Of a stretch of 64,000 nucleotides of DNA, positions 46,554 to 54,676 are shown one piece after another; position 1 is the stretch's first letter, and every line of letters begins with the position of its first letter. Source of the DNA: Anaerolineaceae bacterium UBA5404 (GTDB taxonomy: Bacteria; Chloroflexota; Anaerolineae; Anaerolineales; Anaerolineaceae). Position numbers and translations under genes: made by a program. Location: positions 1 to 64,000 of the forward strand of contig DHNY01000011.1 of NCBI GenBank assembly GCA_002409625.1, in the 5' to 3' direction. The notes beneath the pieces were generated by a model. That model worked only from the letters and a program-made list of their open reading frames with translations, made no database searches and was not told the DNA's origin.

Positions 46554-46581
46554 TTGACAATAAGAACATTTGTGCTAAGAT
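46554..46581 (+). promoter_or_regulatory. sigma-A promoter of recA
   Basis: TTGACA (46554-46559), a 16-base spacer and TAAGAT (46576-46581). The start would be near 46588. I see no obvious LexA dyad overlapping it. Confidence 0.7.
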
Positions 46582-46613
46582 TAATAAAGAAGACATAAAC
46601 ACGGAGAATGCCC

Positions 46614-47696
46614 ATGGCAAAAAAAGCGAGCCCTAAATCACCCGCCGCGGATGGAATGGAAGAAGCCAAAAAAGCTGTTCTGGACCGCGCACTGCATGAC
46701 ATCGTCAAGCGCTACGGCGAAGGTAGCATTATGCGCCTTGGCGAAGCGCACCAAATGAAGGTCGAAGCCATCCCCACTGGCTCGCTTTCCTTAGACCTTG
46801 CCTTGGGTGTTGGTGGCATCCCCAAAGCACGCATCACCGAAATCTTTGGGCCTGAATCCTCGGGTAAAACCACACTCTGTCAGCACATCGTTGCCGAGTG
46901 CCAGGCTCAGGGTGGGACTGCTGCTTTCATCGACATGGAGCACGCTCTGGACCCTGTTTACGCCGCCAAATGTGGTGTTAACATCGATGAATTGCTCATC
47001 TCCCAACCCGATACCGGCGAGCAAGCCCTTGAAATTGCTGAAACGCTGGTGCGCTCCGGCGCAGTGGACCTGGTTGTCATCGACTCGGTGGCTGCTCTGG
47101 TTCCCCGATCCGAAATCGAAGGCGATATGGGCGACCCCACCATGGGCGTGCAAGCGCGTTTGATGTCGCAAGCCTTACGCAAGCTGGGTGGCGCAATTAG
47201 TCAGACCAAAACCGCACTCATCTTCACCAACCAATTGCGCCAGAAAATCGGCGTCATGTTTGGCAACCCAGAAACCACAACCGGCGGTATGGCACTCAAG
47301 TTTTATGCTTCAATTCGCCTGGATGTGCGCCGGGTGCAGTCCATCAAAGTGGGTGCAGAAATTGTGGGTAACCGCGTGCGTGTACGTGTGGTCAAAAACA
47401 AAGTTTCTGCGCCTTTCCGTGCGGCAGAATTTGACATTATGTACAACGAAGGCATCTCCAAGTCCGGCGATATTCTCGATTTGGCTACCAGCATGGAAGT
47501 CATCGACAAGCGTGGTTCATTCTATTCCTACAAAGAACAACGCTTGGGTCAGGGACGCGAAGCGTCTAAGACCTTCCTCATGCAGAACCCTGAAATCATG
47601 AAAGAAATCGAGATGACCGTGCGCAACCTGGCAGAAGAAGATCTCAGCACAGGCGCCTTCGACCCTGAAGAAGAAAACGTCGACAGCGAAGAATAA
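46614..47696 (+). CDS. recA: recombinase RecA
   Basis: 360 residues from the ATG at 46614, seven bases after GGAG. An in-frame ATG at 46608 is only one base from that site and is less likely. The N-terminal polymerisation segment is followed by Walker A GPESSGKTT near residue 80, VVIDSVAALVPRSEIEGDMGD with Walker B, and loop L2 FTNQLRQKIGVMFGNPETTTGG. The acidic C-terminal tail DPEEENVDSEE is typical. It catalyses strand exchange and would also act with the DprA encoded in this window. It is followed by a strong terminator. Confidence 0.98.
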   Translation: MAKKASPKSPAADGMEEAKKAVLDRALHDIVKRYGEGSIMRLGEAHQMKVEAIPTGSLSLDLALGVGGIPKARITEIFGPESSGKTTLCQHIVAECQAQGGTAAFIDMEHALDPVYAAKCGVNIDELLISQPDTGEQALEIAETLVRSGAVDLVVIDSVAALVPRSEIEGDMGDPTMGVQARLMSQALRKLGGAISQTKTALIFTNQLRQKIGVMFGNPETTTGGMALKFYASIRLDVRRVQSIKVGAEIVGNRVRVRVVKNKVSAPFRAAEFDIMYNEGISKSGDILDLATSMEVIDKRGSFYSYKEQRLGQGREASKTFLMQNPEIMKEIEMTVRNLAEEDLSTGAFDPEEENVDSEE

Positions 47697-47723
47697 AACA
47701 CTTAGCACAACTATATTAAAGCA

Positions 47724-47753
47724 AAACGCAGGTTCCAGAAACCTGCGTTTTTT
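47724..47753 (+). terminator. intrinsic terminator of recA
   Basis: AAACGCAGGTT pairs with AACCTGCGTTT around a five-base loop, then further T residues. Confidence 0.87.
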
Positions 47754-47760
47754 AAATCAA

Positions 47761-47790
47761 AAACACCCAAAGCAATAACTTTGGGTGTTT
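47761..47790 (-). terminator. intrinsic terminator of the ahcY operon
   Basis: AAACACCCAAAG and CTTTGGGTGTTT form a twelve-pair stem with a six-base loop; on the minus strand it follows the ahcY stop by 19 bases and leads into a T-rich stretch. It may also back up the recA terminator on the plus strand. Confidence 0.78.
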
Positions 47791-47809
47791 TATATTTCCT
47801 AACTAAAAA

Positions 47810-49069
47810 CTACGTACCGGATTCCCAGCTGTTCAGATACTTGATCTGTTCTTCGGTGAGAACATCAATCTCAACACCCATAGCAGAAAGCTTCAAGGCA
47901 GCGATTTCGCGGTCGATTTCTTCGGGCACATCGTAAACACGGGGTTCCAGCTGGCCAGCGTGCTTAATCATGTATTCCGCGCCCATTGCCTGGTTAGCAA
48001 AGCTCATATCCATCACCGAAGCGGGATGTCCCTCAGCGGCTGCCAGGTTAATCAGGCGGCCTTCGCCCAAAACGTTAATTTCGCGTCCATCAGACAAAAC
48101 AAAAGCCTCAACAAATGGGCGAACCAAGCGTTTGTCCACAGCCATCTCAGCCAGGGCATCCAGGTTGAGTTCGTTGTTGAAGTGACCCGAGTTACACACC
48201 AAACAACCGTCTTTCATCACCTCAAAGTGGTGTCTGTCCACCACATTCAGGTCACCGGTCAGGGTCACAATCACGTCAGCGATTGGAGCCGCTTCAATCA
48301 TGGGCATCACTCTAAAGCCATCCATCACCGCTTCAAGCGCCACAACGGGGTCAACTTCGGTCACGATCACGTTCGCGCCCAAGCCTTTGGCGCGCATTGC
48401 CACACCGCGTCCACACCAGCCATAGCCAGCCACGACGAAGGTCTTACCAGCGATGAGCACGTTGGTCGCGCGCACGATACCGTCGAGCGTGCTTTGACCG
48501 GTGCCATAGCGGTTGTCAAAGAAATGTTTGGTCATGGCATCATTCACAGCCATCACAGGGAATGCCAACATGCCATCTTTTGCCATAGCGCGCAAGCGAA
48601 TAACACCGGTCGTGGTTTCTTCTGTGCCACCAATAATGGCAGGGATCAGGTCACGGCGTTCTTTATGAATGGTACTTACCAGGTCAGCGCCATCGTCCAT
48701 GGTGATGTTGGGTTTGTGGTCCAAAGCAGCGTGAATGTGCTTGTAATAGGTGGCGTCATCCTCACCTTTGATAGCAAAAACGGGAATTTCGTATTGCGCT
48801 ACCAAGGCAGCTGCCACGTCATCCTGGGTTGAAAGAGGATTTGAAGCGGTCAAAACGATATCCGCGCCACCTGCCTGCATGGTGCGCATCAGGTTTGCGG
48901 TTTCAGTGGTTACGTGCATACAGCAAGACATGCGCACACCTTCAAAAGGTCGCTCTTTGCGATAGCGTTCTTCAAGCAAGGTTAAAACAGGCATTTCGCG
49001 CTGTGCCCAGTCCATTCGTCTGCGGCCACCTTCGGCAAGGTTCAGATCTCTGACATTATAGTTATCCAT
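47810..49069 (-). CDS. ahcY: adenosylhomocysteinase (SAH hydrolase)
   Basis: 419 residues. NAD-binding motif VVAGYGWCGRGVAMRAKGLGA, followed by VIVTEVDPVVALEAVMDGFRV and TLTGDLNVV, and the substrate-binding block GSFN-like HFNNELNLDAL are clear. It splits S-adenosylhomocysteine into homocysteine and adenosine, relieving product inhibition of methyltransferases such as the two encoded earlier in this window. The length is that of the shorter bacterial/archaeal form without the C-terminal NAD-tail insertion seen in larger enzymes. It is the last gene of an operon with a PfkB-type kinase and mtnA, 14 bp after the kinase, and is followed by its own terminator. Confidence 0.96.
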   Translation of the reverse strand: MDNYNVRDLNLAEGGRRRMDWAQREMPVLTLLEERYRKERPFEGVRMSCCMHVTTETANLMRTMQAGGADIVLTASNPLSTQDDVAAALVAQYEIPVFAIKGEDDATYYKHIHAALDHKPNITMDDGADLVSTIHKERRDLIPAIIGGTEETTTGVIRLRAMAKDGMLAFPVMAVNDAMTKHFFDNRYGTGQSTLDGIVRATNVLIAGKTFVVAGYGWCGRGVAMRAKGLGANVIVTEVDPVVALEAVMDGFRVMPMIEAAPIADVIVTLTGDLNVVDRHHFEVMKDGCLVCNSGHFNNELNLDALAEMAVDKRLVRPFVEAFVLSDGREINVLGEGRLINLAAAEGHPASVMDMSFANQAMGAEYMIKHAGQLEPRVYDVPEEIDREIAALKLSAMGVEIDVLTEEQIKYLNSWESGT

Positions 49070-49083
49070 TTAGTTCTCCAATA

Positions 49084-50043
49084 CTAATCTAATTGATCTA
49101 ATTCCCCGTGGTCATCAAAATGTTCACGGAATTGTGTTTTAAAAATGTGCCAATCAAAATGATGGCATTGTGGGCCAGGATGTTGGATCGAAATAGCAGC
49201 CGTTACAGCGCCCATTTGCCCACAAACCGGCAAGCTCAAACCACCCAGATAGCCCCGCAAAAAGCCGGCTCTAAAAGCATCACCCACACCGGTTGGGTCA
49301 ATCACATTGATGCCCTCAACGATGGGAATGCTGTATTCTTCACCCTTGGTGTAAATTTTCGCGCCATCACCACCGAGTGTGACCACACAAAATTCAGGTT
49401 TTGAGGTGATCTCTTCCGCGCTAAAACCGGTTTTGTTCTGTAAGAGTTCAAACTCATACTCGTTTACAAAAATGCCATGCGCGCTGTTCACGCCGGCAAT
49501 GATGTCTTCTGCATCCATGCTGATAATCTGTTGCCCTGGGTCAAAAAGCATACGCAAACCCAGTTCCTGGCATTCATGGATGTAGCGTTTCATCGCGCCC
49601 GGGTCAGTGGGTGAAATCATCACCAGGTCGTTTTCATCATAATCCGCTTCTGCCAAACCCAGCTCAGCCGAATTTGCCATTGCTCCGGTATAAAAAGAAG
49701 CAATTTGAGCGTTTGAAGGATCTGTCGTTGCAAAGAAAGATGCGGTAAATTTCTCGGGAATCACCCGCACACCAGAGGTATCAACACCCACGGCTTGCAA
49801 TCGTTGAGCATATTCGCCAAAATCTTGCCCTACCGTTGAAAACAAGTAAGGCTTGGCACCCAAAAGTGCCATGCTATATGCGATATTAGCACCAACGCCA
49901 CCATCTTGGCGGATCATCTCATGCACCAAAAATGAGAGGCTAATCTTCTCGATGTGCTCGGGTAAAATGGTGTCTTTAAACAGACCCGGAAATTTCATCA
50001 AATAGTCATAGGCAATGGAGCCAGTAAGAATAACTTTCATCAT
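49084..50043 (-). CDS. PfkB-family kinase, probably adenosine kinase
   Basis: 319 residues. PfkB motif 2 DPTGVGDAFRAGFLRGYLGG holds the catalytic aspartate in GVGDAF, and the N-terminal glycine-rich signature is GGVGANIAYSMALLGAKPYLF. Such proteins phosphorylate sugars or nucleosides with ATP. Its place directly between mtnA and ahcY points to adenosine as substrate, since SAH hydrolase makes adenosine that must be removed to drive the reaction. The specificity is inferred from context, not from residues; a ribokinase is possible. The start overlaps the mtnA stop in ATGA, indicating translational coupling. Two consecutive ATG codons are present. Confidence 0.85.
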   Translation of the reverse strand: MMKVILTGSIAYDYLMKFPGLFKDTILPEHIEKISLSFLVHEMIRQDGGVGANIAYSMALLGAKPYLFSTVGQDFGEYAQRLQAVGVDTSGVRVIPEKFTASFFATTDPSNAQIASFYTGAMANSAELGLAEADYDENDLVMISPTDPGAMKRYIHECQELGLRMLFDPGQQIISMDAEDIIAGVNSAHGIFVNEYEFELLQNKTGFSAEEITSKPEFCVVTLGGDGAKIYTKGEEYSIPIVEGINVIDPTGVGDAFRAGFLRGYLGGLSLPVCGQMGAVTAAISIQHPGPQCHHFDWHIFKTQFREHFDDHGELDQLD

Positions 50044-51089
50044 ATACCTTCTCGAATGATTTTATCCAATTTTTCGTAAAACGGGGGATACAAAACGCCA
50101 TGTTCCGTAACTAAACCCGTCAATAACCGGTTTGGGGTAACATCAAAAGCATAATTGAGCGCGGTTGCCGCATCGGGCACAACAATATCGCCATTGAGGG
50201 CGATGTCCAAAACTTCACGGTCGTCGCGTTGCTCAATCTCAATTTCTTTGCCATTGCGGATTTTTGCATCAACTGTGCTCATTGGAAAAACAGAATAAAC
50301 CGGTACATTGTTATCCACAGCTGCCAAAGCAAGCATATAACTACCAATTTTGTTGGCAACATCCCCATTCATGGCAACCCTATCAGCACCAAAAAAGACC
50401 TTGTTCACTAATCCCATTTGCATGAGATGTCCGGATGATGAATCAGTGATGATGTCATAGGGAATGCCATATTGTTTGAGCTCCCAGGCGGTAAGTCGTG
50501 AGCCTTGTAAGCGGGGTCGCGTTTCATCTACATAAACGTGGATTTTTTTGCCTTGCTCGTGTGCCATGCGAATAACACCAAGCGCGGTACCGTAATCAAC
50601 CGTTGCCAAGGCGCCGGTGTTGCAATGGTGCACAATATGATCGCCGTCTTCAATGAGCTCGGCGCCATGTCGGGATAGTTGCATATTGAGCGCTACGTCT
50701 TCTTCCGCCAGGTGATGTGCAAATTTCAGGAGCTCAGCTTTCAGGTCGTCAACATGCCCTTCAAAGCCTTTAATTAAGTCCAAAGTGCGATCAAGCATGT
50801 TCCAAAGGTTGACTGCCGTTGGGCGTGCGCCGCCAATTTTTTGAGCAATCTCACCTAACTCGGCTTTTATGTCAGAAAGCTGGGGCTCTGAGGATCGCAA
50901 TGCTGCCAGTGCCATGCCATAGGCACCAGTAACGCCAATGGCAGGTGCGCCTCGCACGGTCATGTGCTGGATAGCTCTGATTACATCATTGTAACTAAAC
51001 AGAGAAATGGTGATGTAATCAACTGGCAAGGCGTTTTGGTCAATAATCTCAACGCATTGCTTTTTTTCGTTCCAAACGATCGTTCTCAT
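50040..51089 (-). CDS. mtnA: methylthioribose-1-phosphate isomerase
   Basis: 349 residues. VRGAPAIGVTGAYGMALAA, the catalytic-cysteine block HHCNTGALATVDYGTALGVI, DETRPRLQGSRLTAWEL and the aspartate block VFFGADRVAMNGDVANKIG are all present. It isomerises 5-methylthioribose-1-phosphate to the ribulose form in methionine salvage. This eIF2B-related family also has ribose-1,5-bisphosphate isomerases, but the HCNTG sequence and length fit MtnA. It starts the mtnA-kinase-ahcY operon; AAGGA precedes the ATG. No other salvage genes (mtnB, mtnC, mtnD or MTA phosphorylase) are in the window, so the pathway is incomplete here. Confidence 0.95.
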   Translation of the reverse strand: MRTIVWNEKKQCVEIIDQNALPVDYITISLFSYNDVIRAIQHMTVRGAPAIGVTGAYGMALAALRSSEPQLSDIKAELGEIAQKIGGARPTAVNLWNMLDRTLDLIKGFEGHVDDLKAELLKFAHHLAEEDVALNMQLSRHGAELIEDGDHIVHHCNTGALATVDYGTALGVIRMAHEQGKKIHVYVDETRPRLQGSRLTAWELKQYGIPYDIITDSSSGHLMQMGLVNKVFFGADRVAMNGDVANKIGSYMLALAAVDNNVPVYSVFPMSTVDAKIRNGKEIEIEQRDDREVLDIALNGDIVVPDAATALNYAFDVTPNRLLTGLVTEHGVLYPPFYEKLDKIIREGI

Positions 51090-51100
51090 AGGTCCTTCAT

Positions 51101-51128
51101 AAAAATGACGCCCAAAAGGCGTCTTTTT
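51101..51128 (-). terminator. hairpin with T run immediately before the mtnA ribosome-binding site
   Basis: GACGCC pairs with GGCGTC around a five-base loop, with A and T runs on both sides. On the minus strand it ends in a five-T run and the mtnA AAGGA follows at once. It may terminate yqeC transcripts, or act as a leader hairpin if mtnA starts upstream of it. Confidence 0.6.
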
Positions 51129-51137
51129 GTTAACTAA

Positions 51138-51165
51138 AGTTTATCACACTCCGAAGCCTTTGCAA
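51138..51165 (-). promoter_or_regulatory. possible mtnA promoter upstream of the hairpin
   Basis: On the minus strand TTGCAA (51160-51165), a 16-base spacer and TAAACT (51138-51143), each matching four of six consensus bases. If used, the terminator-like hairpin would lie in the mtnA leader. Confidence 0.35.
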
Positions 51166-51209
51166 ATCTGCTAACGAGCCAGGTCGCCACTAATCCGCTA
51201 TGGTTTGGC

Positions 51210-51950
51210 TTAGTACAAACCCAAGAGCCAGCCTTCATGCAAAGAGCCAATGTAAGCTTCATGATAATGGCGGATGAGCATATTCCGGAACATAGCCAGT
51301 TCGCTGTCGTTCAATGGCACCAAGTCGGCATGGTTCAAAATGACGGTCTTTTTAGCGTTCTCAGGAATGCCTTTCAAACCGCCCATAGGATTTACCAACA
51401 TGCGCGCGATGCTTTCCAGCGAAACGGGTTGGCTTTTGTCATGGCCACTTAATTCAGAGTAGAGCGCTGGTCTAAACACATTGCCCTCATCAAGCACATT
51501 ACCAACCGCGCCAAGTCCGGCAATGACAATAACCTGATCAACGAAATCCGGGATAATAGGTTCATCTTCACCCGGTGCTTTTAAGGGTAAAGTTTTCGCG
51601 CCGTCAGCTTCAATTAGCAATGCCCTGCTTAAAACGGCACTTAAATTGCGTAAGCGGGAAATCTGCATATCATCCAAACCCTGCCACCGGGTTCGGTTGG
51701 CAATTAAACCATCCGTCACAATGGTCACTTTTTCATCACCAAAATCACTTGCTTCAGGCAGTTTCCCTTTTAAATTGACGTGTACATCTGCCAAATTAGC
51801 CTGGTCAATACCCATTTTTGTGGTTGTTGTGATAATAGAAGGGAAATTAAACTCCCTGGCAAGGTTGAACATGGCGGTGGTTTTTCCGCCGGCGCCAACA
51901 AAAGCCACAACCGATTTATTACCTATGCGCAATGCTTCATTAATTTTCAT
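51210..51950 (-). CDS. yqeC: YqeC, selenium-dependent hydroxylase maturation protein
   Basis: 246 residues. P-loop VAFVGAGGKTTAMFNLARE, LLIEADGAKTLPLKAPGEDEPIIP and VIVIAGLGAVGNVLDEGNVFRP are the family blocks. YqeC is a putative ATP- or GTP-dependent factor found with YqeB in genomes with selenium-dependent molybdenum hydroxylases, where selenium is inserted as a labile cofactor rather than selenocysteine. It starts two bases after the yqeB stop, so the two form one unit. No hydroxylase, selD or molybdopterin gene is seen in the window, so this pair is separated from its presumed target. Confidence 0.88.
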   Translation of the reverse strand: MKINEALRIGNKSVVAFVGAGGKTTAMFNLAREFNFPSIITTTTKMGIDQANLADVHVNLKGKLPEASDFGDEKVTIVTDGLIANRTRWQGLDDMQISRLRNLSAVLSRALLIEADGAKTLPLKAPGEDEPIIPDFVDQVIVIAGLGAVGNVLDEGNVFRPALYSELSGHDKSQPVSLESIARMLVNPMGGLKGIPENAKKTVILNHADLVPLNDSELAMFRNMLIRHYHEAYIGSLHEGWLLGLY

Positions 51951-51952
51951 GT

Positions 51953-52756
51953 CTATCCTACAAATTCTTTTTCTATGCTTTTCATTGCTTCAAGTACTGA
52001 GCAACCTATTATTATAGCCTTATCTGAGATTTTATAACAGCTTTTCGAGTCCATTCTGGGATCAATATCAGCTATTTTTATACCCTTTTTCACTCGGATA
52101 CCCTCGCGGATCAATCCCCGCACAACACCAGCAATCTTAGCCTTTACCTCAAGCCCACCTACTTCAGCCAACAGCTGTCCCGCTTCAACAACATCGCAAA
52201 TAGCGCAATAATGTTTTACGATGCCTTCCGCAGGTGCGTAAAGCACCCGTTCAAGGCTATAGCCGTTTACCGCAGCAGGTTTGCCGGTATCTGCCTCGGG
52301 TTTGCCTTCCCACAAAATTTGACCCAGATTTGGCCCACGGTTGGTTTCAATGGCAACCTTACAATTCTCACCAGCTTCGAATCCAGGTCCTAAGCCAATG
52401 ATTGCCAGGTCCTTGGGATTATCGTCTAATAAATCCCGCTTTAACAAACGCGCGTCCACCACAGCCTTAAATCTTAGGCTCTCCAGAACAGTCAATTCCG
52501 GATCGACCAGAACAGCAACCCGTCCAGATTCCAAAATAGGTTCAACATCCGCGTAACTATGAGCGAGCTGTGCGTCAATGCCCTCAACTTGCACTTTGCC
52601 TTCATAGACCGCTTCAGCAAAAGCCACCTTCCGACGTACAACCAAAGGCGCTGGCAACTCACACACCAAAACCTGCCAGCCAGCACGGTGCAAACAAGCC
52701 ACCACACCACTTGCCAGGTCTCCACCACCGCGAACCAAAACGCATTTCACTTTCAT
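51953..52756 (-). CDS. yqeB: YqeB/EF2563-type selenium-dependent molybdenum hydroxylase system protein
   Basis: 267 residues. KCVLVRGGGDLASGVVACLHRAGWQVLVCELPAPLVVRRKVAFAEAVYEG at the N terminus is characteristic of the EF2563 family; RGGGDLASG is a Rossmann-like nucleotide-binding loop. The C-terminal half has a biotinyl/lipoyl-like segment with GIVKHYCAICDVVEAGQLLAEVGG. It is thought to help place selenium on the molybdenum cofactor of xanthine-dehydrogenase-like enzymes. The gene is first of the yqeB-yqeC pair and diverges from rpmF, sharing a gap of about 200 bp. Confidence 0.88.
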   Translation of the reverse strand: MKVKCVLVRGGGDLASGVVACLHRAGWQVLVCELPAPLVVRRKVAFAEAVYEGKVQVEGIDAQLAHSYADVEPILESGRVAVLVDPELTVLESLRFKAVVDARLLKRDLLDDNPKDLAIIGLGPGFEAGENCKVAIETNRGPNLGQILWEGKPEADTGKPAAVNGYSLERVLYAPAEGIVKHYCAICDVVEAGQLLAEVGGLEVKAKIAGVVRGLIREGIRVKKGIKIADIDPRMDSKSCYKISDKAIIIGCSVLEAMKSIEKEFVG

Positions 52757-52901
52757 TCCAGGAATTATACCTTTAGCTTAATGGCTTTTATAGGTTTTAG
52801 TTCTTTAGTGTCAAGGCTTTCTTTTTTCCATAACCTGACATTATCACTCATGAATTTAACATGACATATTCATTTTTGAATAACAAAACCATTCAAAACC
52901 C

Positions 52902-52930
52902 TTGACCCAAACGCTCTAATCGAGTATTAT
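52902..52930 (+). promoter_or_regulatory. sigma-A promoter of rpmF
   Basis: TTGACC (52902-52907), a 17-base spacer and TATTAT (52925-52930): near consensus at optimal spacing. The start would be about 28 bases before the rpmF ATG. Confidence 0.8.
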
Positions 52931-52964
52931 GTATGGGTTAATATTTAGAAAGCAGGAGTGCAAG

Positions 52965-53150
52965 ATGACCCCATTACCGAAGCAACGATCAACATCCGGA
53001 CGCCGCGACCGCCGTCGTTCGCATGACGCCCTTAAGACACGCAATGCCGTAAACTGTCCCAACTGTGGTGAAATCCGCTTACCGCATCGTGTTTGTAAAA
53101 ACTGTGGCCATTATCAAGGTCGCGAAGTTTTAGAAGTCGAAAAAGAATAA
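52965..53150 (+). CDS. rpmF: ribosomal protein bL32
   Basis: 61 residues from the ATG at 52965, which follows AGGAG. A longer frame to 52929 would include the promoter. MTPLPKQRSTSGRRDRRRSHDAL and the zinc ribbon CPNCGE with CKNCGHYQGREV define bL32, the C+ (zinc-binding) form. It is a component of the 50S subunit. It is a single-gene unit with its own promoter and terminator; plsX or fabH, common partners elsewhere, are absent. Confidence 0.97.
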   Translation: MTPLPKQRSTSGRRDRRRSHDALKTRNAVNCPNCGEIRLPHRVCKNCGHYQGREVLEVEKE

Positions 53151-53170
53151 TTCTGTTCTACACGAAAAGC

Positions 53171-53199
53171 AGACCAGAGCAAGCTACTGGTCTTTTTTT
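53171..53199 (+). terminator. intrinsic terminator of rpmF
   Basis: AGACCAG and CTGGTCT form a seven-pair stem with a nine-base loop and a seven-T run. Confidence 0.87.
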
Positions 53200-53271
53200 G
53201 TTTAATTATCTCAGTTAGATTTTACAATAAACGTTTCGTTGCCTAATGCCAGGCAAAGCAATTGCAGATTC

Positions 53272-54603
53272 CTATTGAATAAAACCCTCAAAATAGGGCA
53301 AAATTTCACGCGGTAAACGCCCATACATCAATATGCCCTCTTCAAGATGTTCCACATTTATCACATTGCCGCGCTCATGAAAAATGGAAACCAACTGACC
53401 CTCAGAGTATGGCAACAATACTTTGACCATAAGTTGTCCCGAAAACAGCTCATCTGCAATGGCTTCCTGCAAACTTTCCACACCTTCGCCGGTCCGGGCA
53501 GAAATAACGAAAGCGTTTGCCCCTGCCATGCGTTCAAGGTCTTGCCTTGCTTCAGCGTCAAGAAGATCAATCTTGTTATAAACCGTTAAAATCGGTATGT
53601 CGCCAGCCTCTATCTCTTGCAATGTTTCTAAAACGGACAGACTTTGTTCGTGATAATGTTCATGCGAAGCATCCACAATATGCAACAAAAGATCTGCCTC
53701 TTTAATTTCCTCCAGGGTTGCCCTAAAAGCTGCCACCAGCTGAGTGGGCAGTTTTTGAATAAAGCCAACCGTATCAGAAAGCAATATTTCCGTCCCACCA
53801 GGAAGTTGAAGCTGACGGATGGTGGGATCAAGCGTTGCAAAAAGCTGGTCTGCCACGTAAATTTCCGCGCTGGTGATAGCGTTCAGTAAAGTTGATTTTC
53901 CAGCGTTGGTGTAGCCCACCAAAGTTGCAACAGGAATGTTTGTCTTTTTGCGTTGGCTGCGATGCCTTGCACGCCTTTCACGGACTTTTTCGAGTTCCTC
54001 TTCGAGTTTGCTTATCTTCTTTTGAATTTCACGGCGGTCAACCTCAAGTTGCATTTCACCAGGTCCACGCAAACCAACTCCACCAACGCTGCCGGTACGA
54101 CCACCGCCACCGCCAGCTTGCCTTGCCAAGTGGGTCCAGGCGCGCGTCAAGCGGGGTAAACGGTAGTTCAGTTGCGCCAGCTCTACTTGCAACTTACCCT
54201 CCGCGGTGTCGGCGTGTTGAGCAAAAATGTCTAAGATTAAGGCTGTCCGGTCGATAACCTTTGTATTGTTGCCAAAAACCTCTTCAAGCTCCCTTTGATG
54301 GCGTGGCGAAAGTTCATCATCAAAGATGACCAGGTCTGCGCCAAGCTCATCTACCAACATTTTAAGTTCTTCAACTTTACCAGAGCCAATATAGGTTTTA
54401 GGATGAGGATGGGTCAGATTTTGGCTGATCTCGCCCACCACTTCAATGCCGGCGGTTTCAGCCAAAAAGGCAAGTTCTTCTAAAGAGCCTTCCAAATCGA
54501 GGTTTGCGTTAGGGCTTTTCGAAAACCAAACGCCAACCATGATTGCTTTTTCAAGTTGTTCTTCTGTTGCAAATAGTTCTGTCAAATTAAGTCCTTTTTT
54601 CAT
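53272..54603 (-). CDS. hflX: ribosome-associated GTPase HflX
   Basis: 443 residues from the ATG at 54603. The longest frame to 54678 overlaps the divergent rpoN start and has no family support. The N-terminal HflX domain has HPKTYIGSGKVEELKMLVDELGADLVIFDDELSPRHQREL and the glycine-rich linker QAGGGGGRTGSVGGVGLRGPGEMQLEVDRR. Then comes the G domain with GYTNAGKSTLLNAI (about residue 228), DTVGFI and YNKIDLL. HflX splits stalled or heat-damaged ribosomes. No ribosome-binding site precedes 54603, and TATAAT abuts that ATG, so a start at 54540 (MVGVWFSK) on a shorter transcript is also possible. Confidence 0.92.
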   Translation of the reverse strand: MKKGLNLTELFATEEQLEKAIMVGVWFSKSPNANLDLEGSLEELAFLAETAGIEVVGEISQNLTHPHPKTYIGSGKVEELKMLVDELGADLVIFDDELSPRHQRELEEVFGNNTKVIDRTALILDIFAQHADTAEGKLQVELAQLNYRLPRLTRAWTHLARQAGGGGGRTGSVGGVGLRGPGEMQLEVDRREIQKKISKLEEELEKVRERRARHRSQRKKTNIPVATLVGYTNAGKSTLLNAITSAEIYVADQLFATLDPTIRQLQLPGGTEILLSDTVGFIQKLPTQLVAAFRATLEEIKEADLLLHIVDASHEHYHEQSLSVLETLQEIEAGDIPILTVYNKIDLLDAEARQDLERMAGANAFVISARTGEGVESLQEAIADELFSGQLMVKVLLPYSEGQLVSIFHERGNVINVEHLEEGILMYGRLPREILPYFEGFIQ

Positions 54604-54630
54604 ATTATAGCTTATTCTGGTCTTTTTCTT

Positions 54631-54639
54631 TGGTATAAT
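54631..54639 (+). promoter_or_regulatory. extended -10 promoter of rpoN
   Basis: TGG followed by TATAAT (54634-54639) matches an extended -10 element; no good -35 box is present. The start would be about 31 bases before the rpoN ATG, with AGGA upstream of it. Confidence 0.6.
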
Positions 54640-54676
54640 TCTTGCACAAACGCGACACTTTTCTAGAGGAAAGACC

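Noticed and set aside
47960..48832. Long plus-strand open frame opposite ahcY
   Set aside because: It lies entirely within the well-supported ahcY gene on the other strand, with no ribosome-binding site or recognisable protein features.
49070..49083. SAH or SAM riboswitch in front of ahcY
   Set aside because: Only 14 bases separate the kinase stop from the ahcY ATG, too short for any riboswitch.
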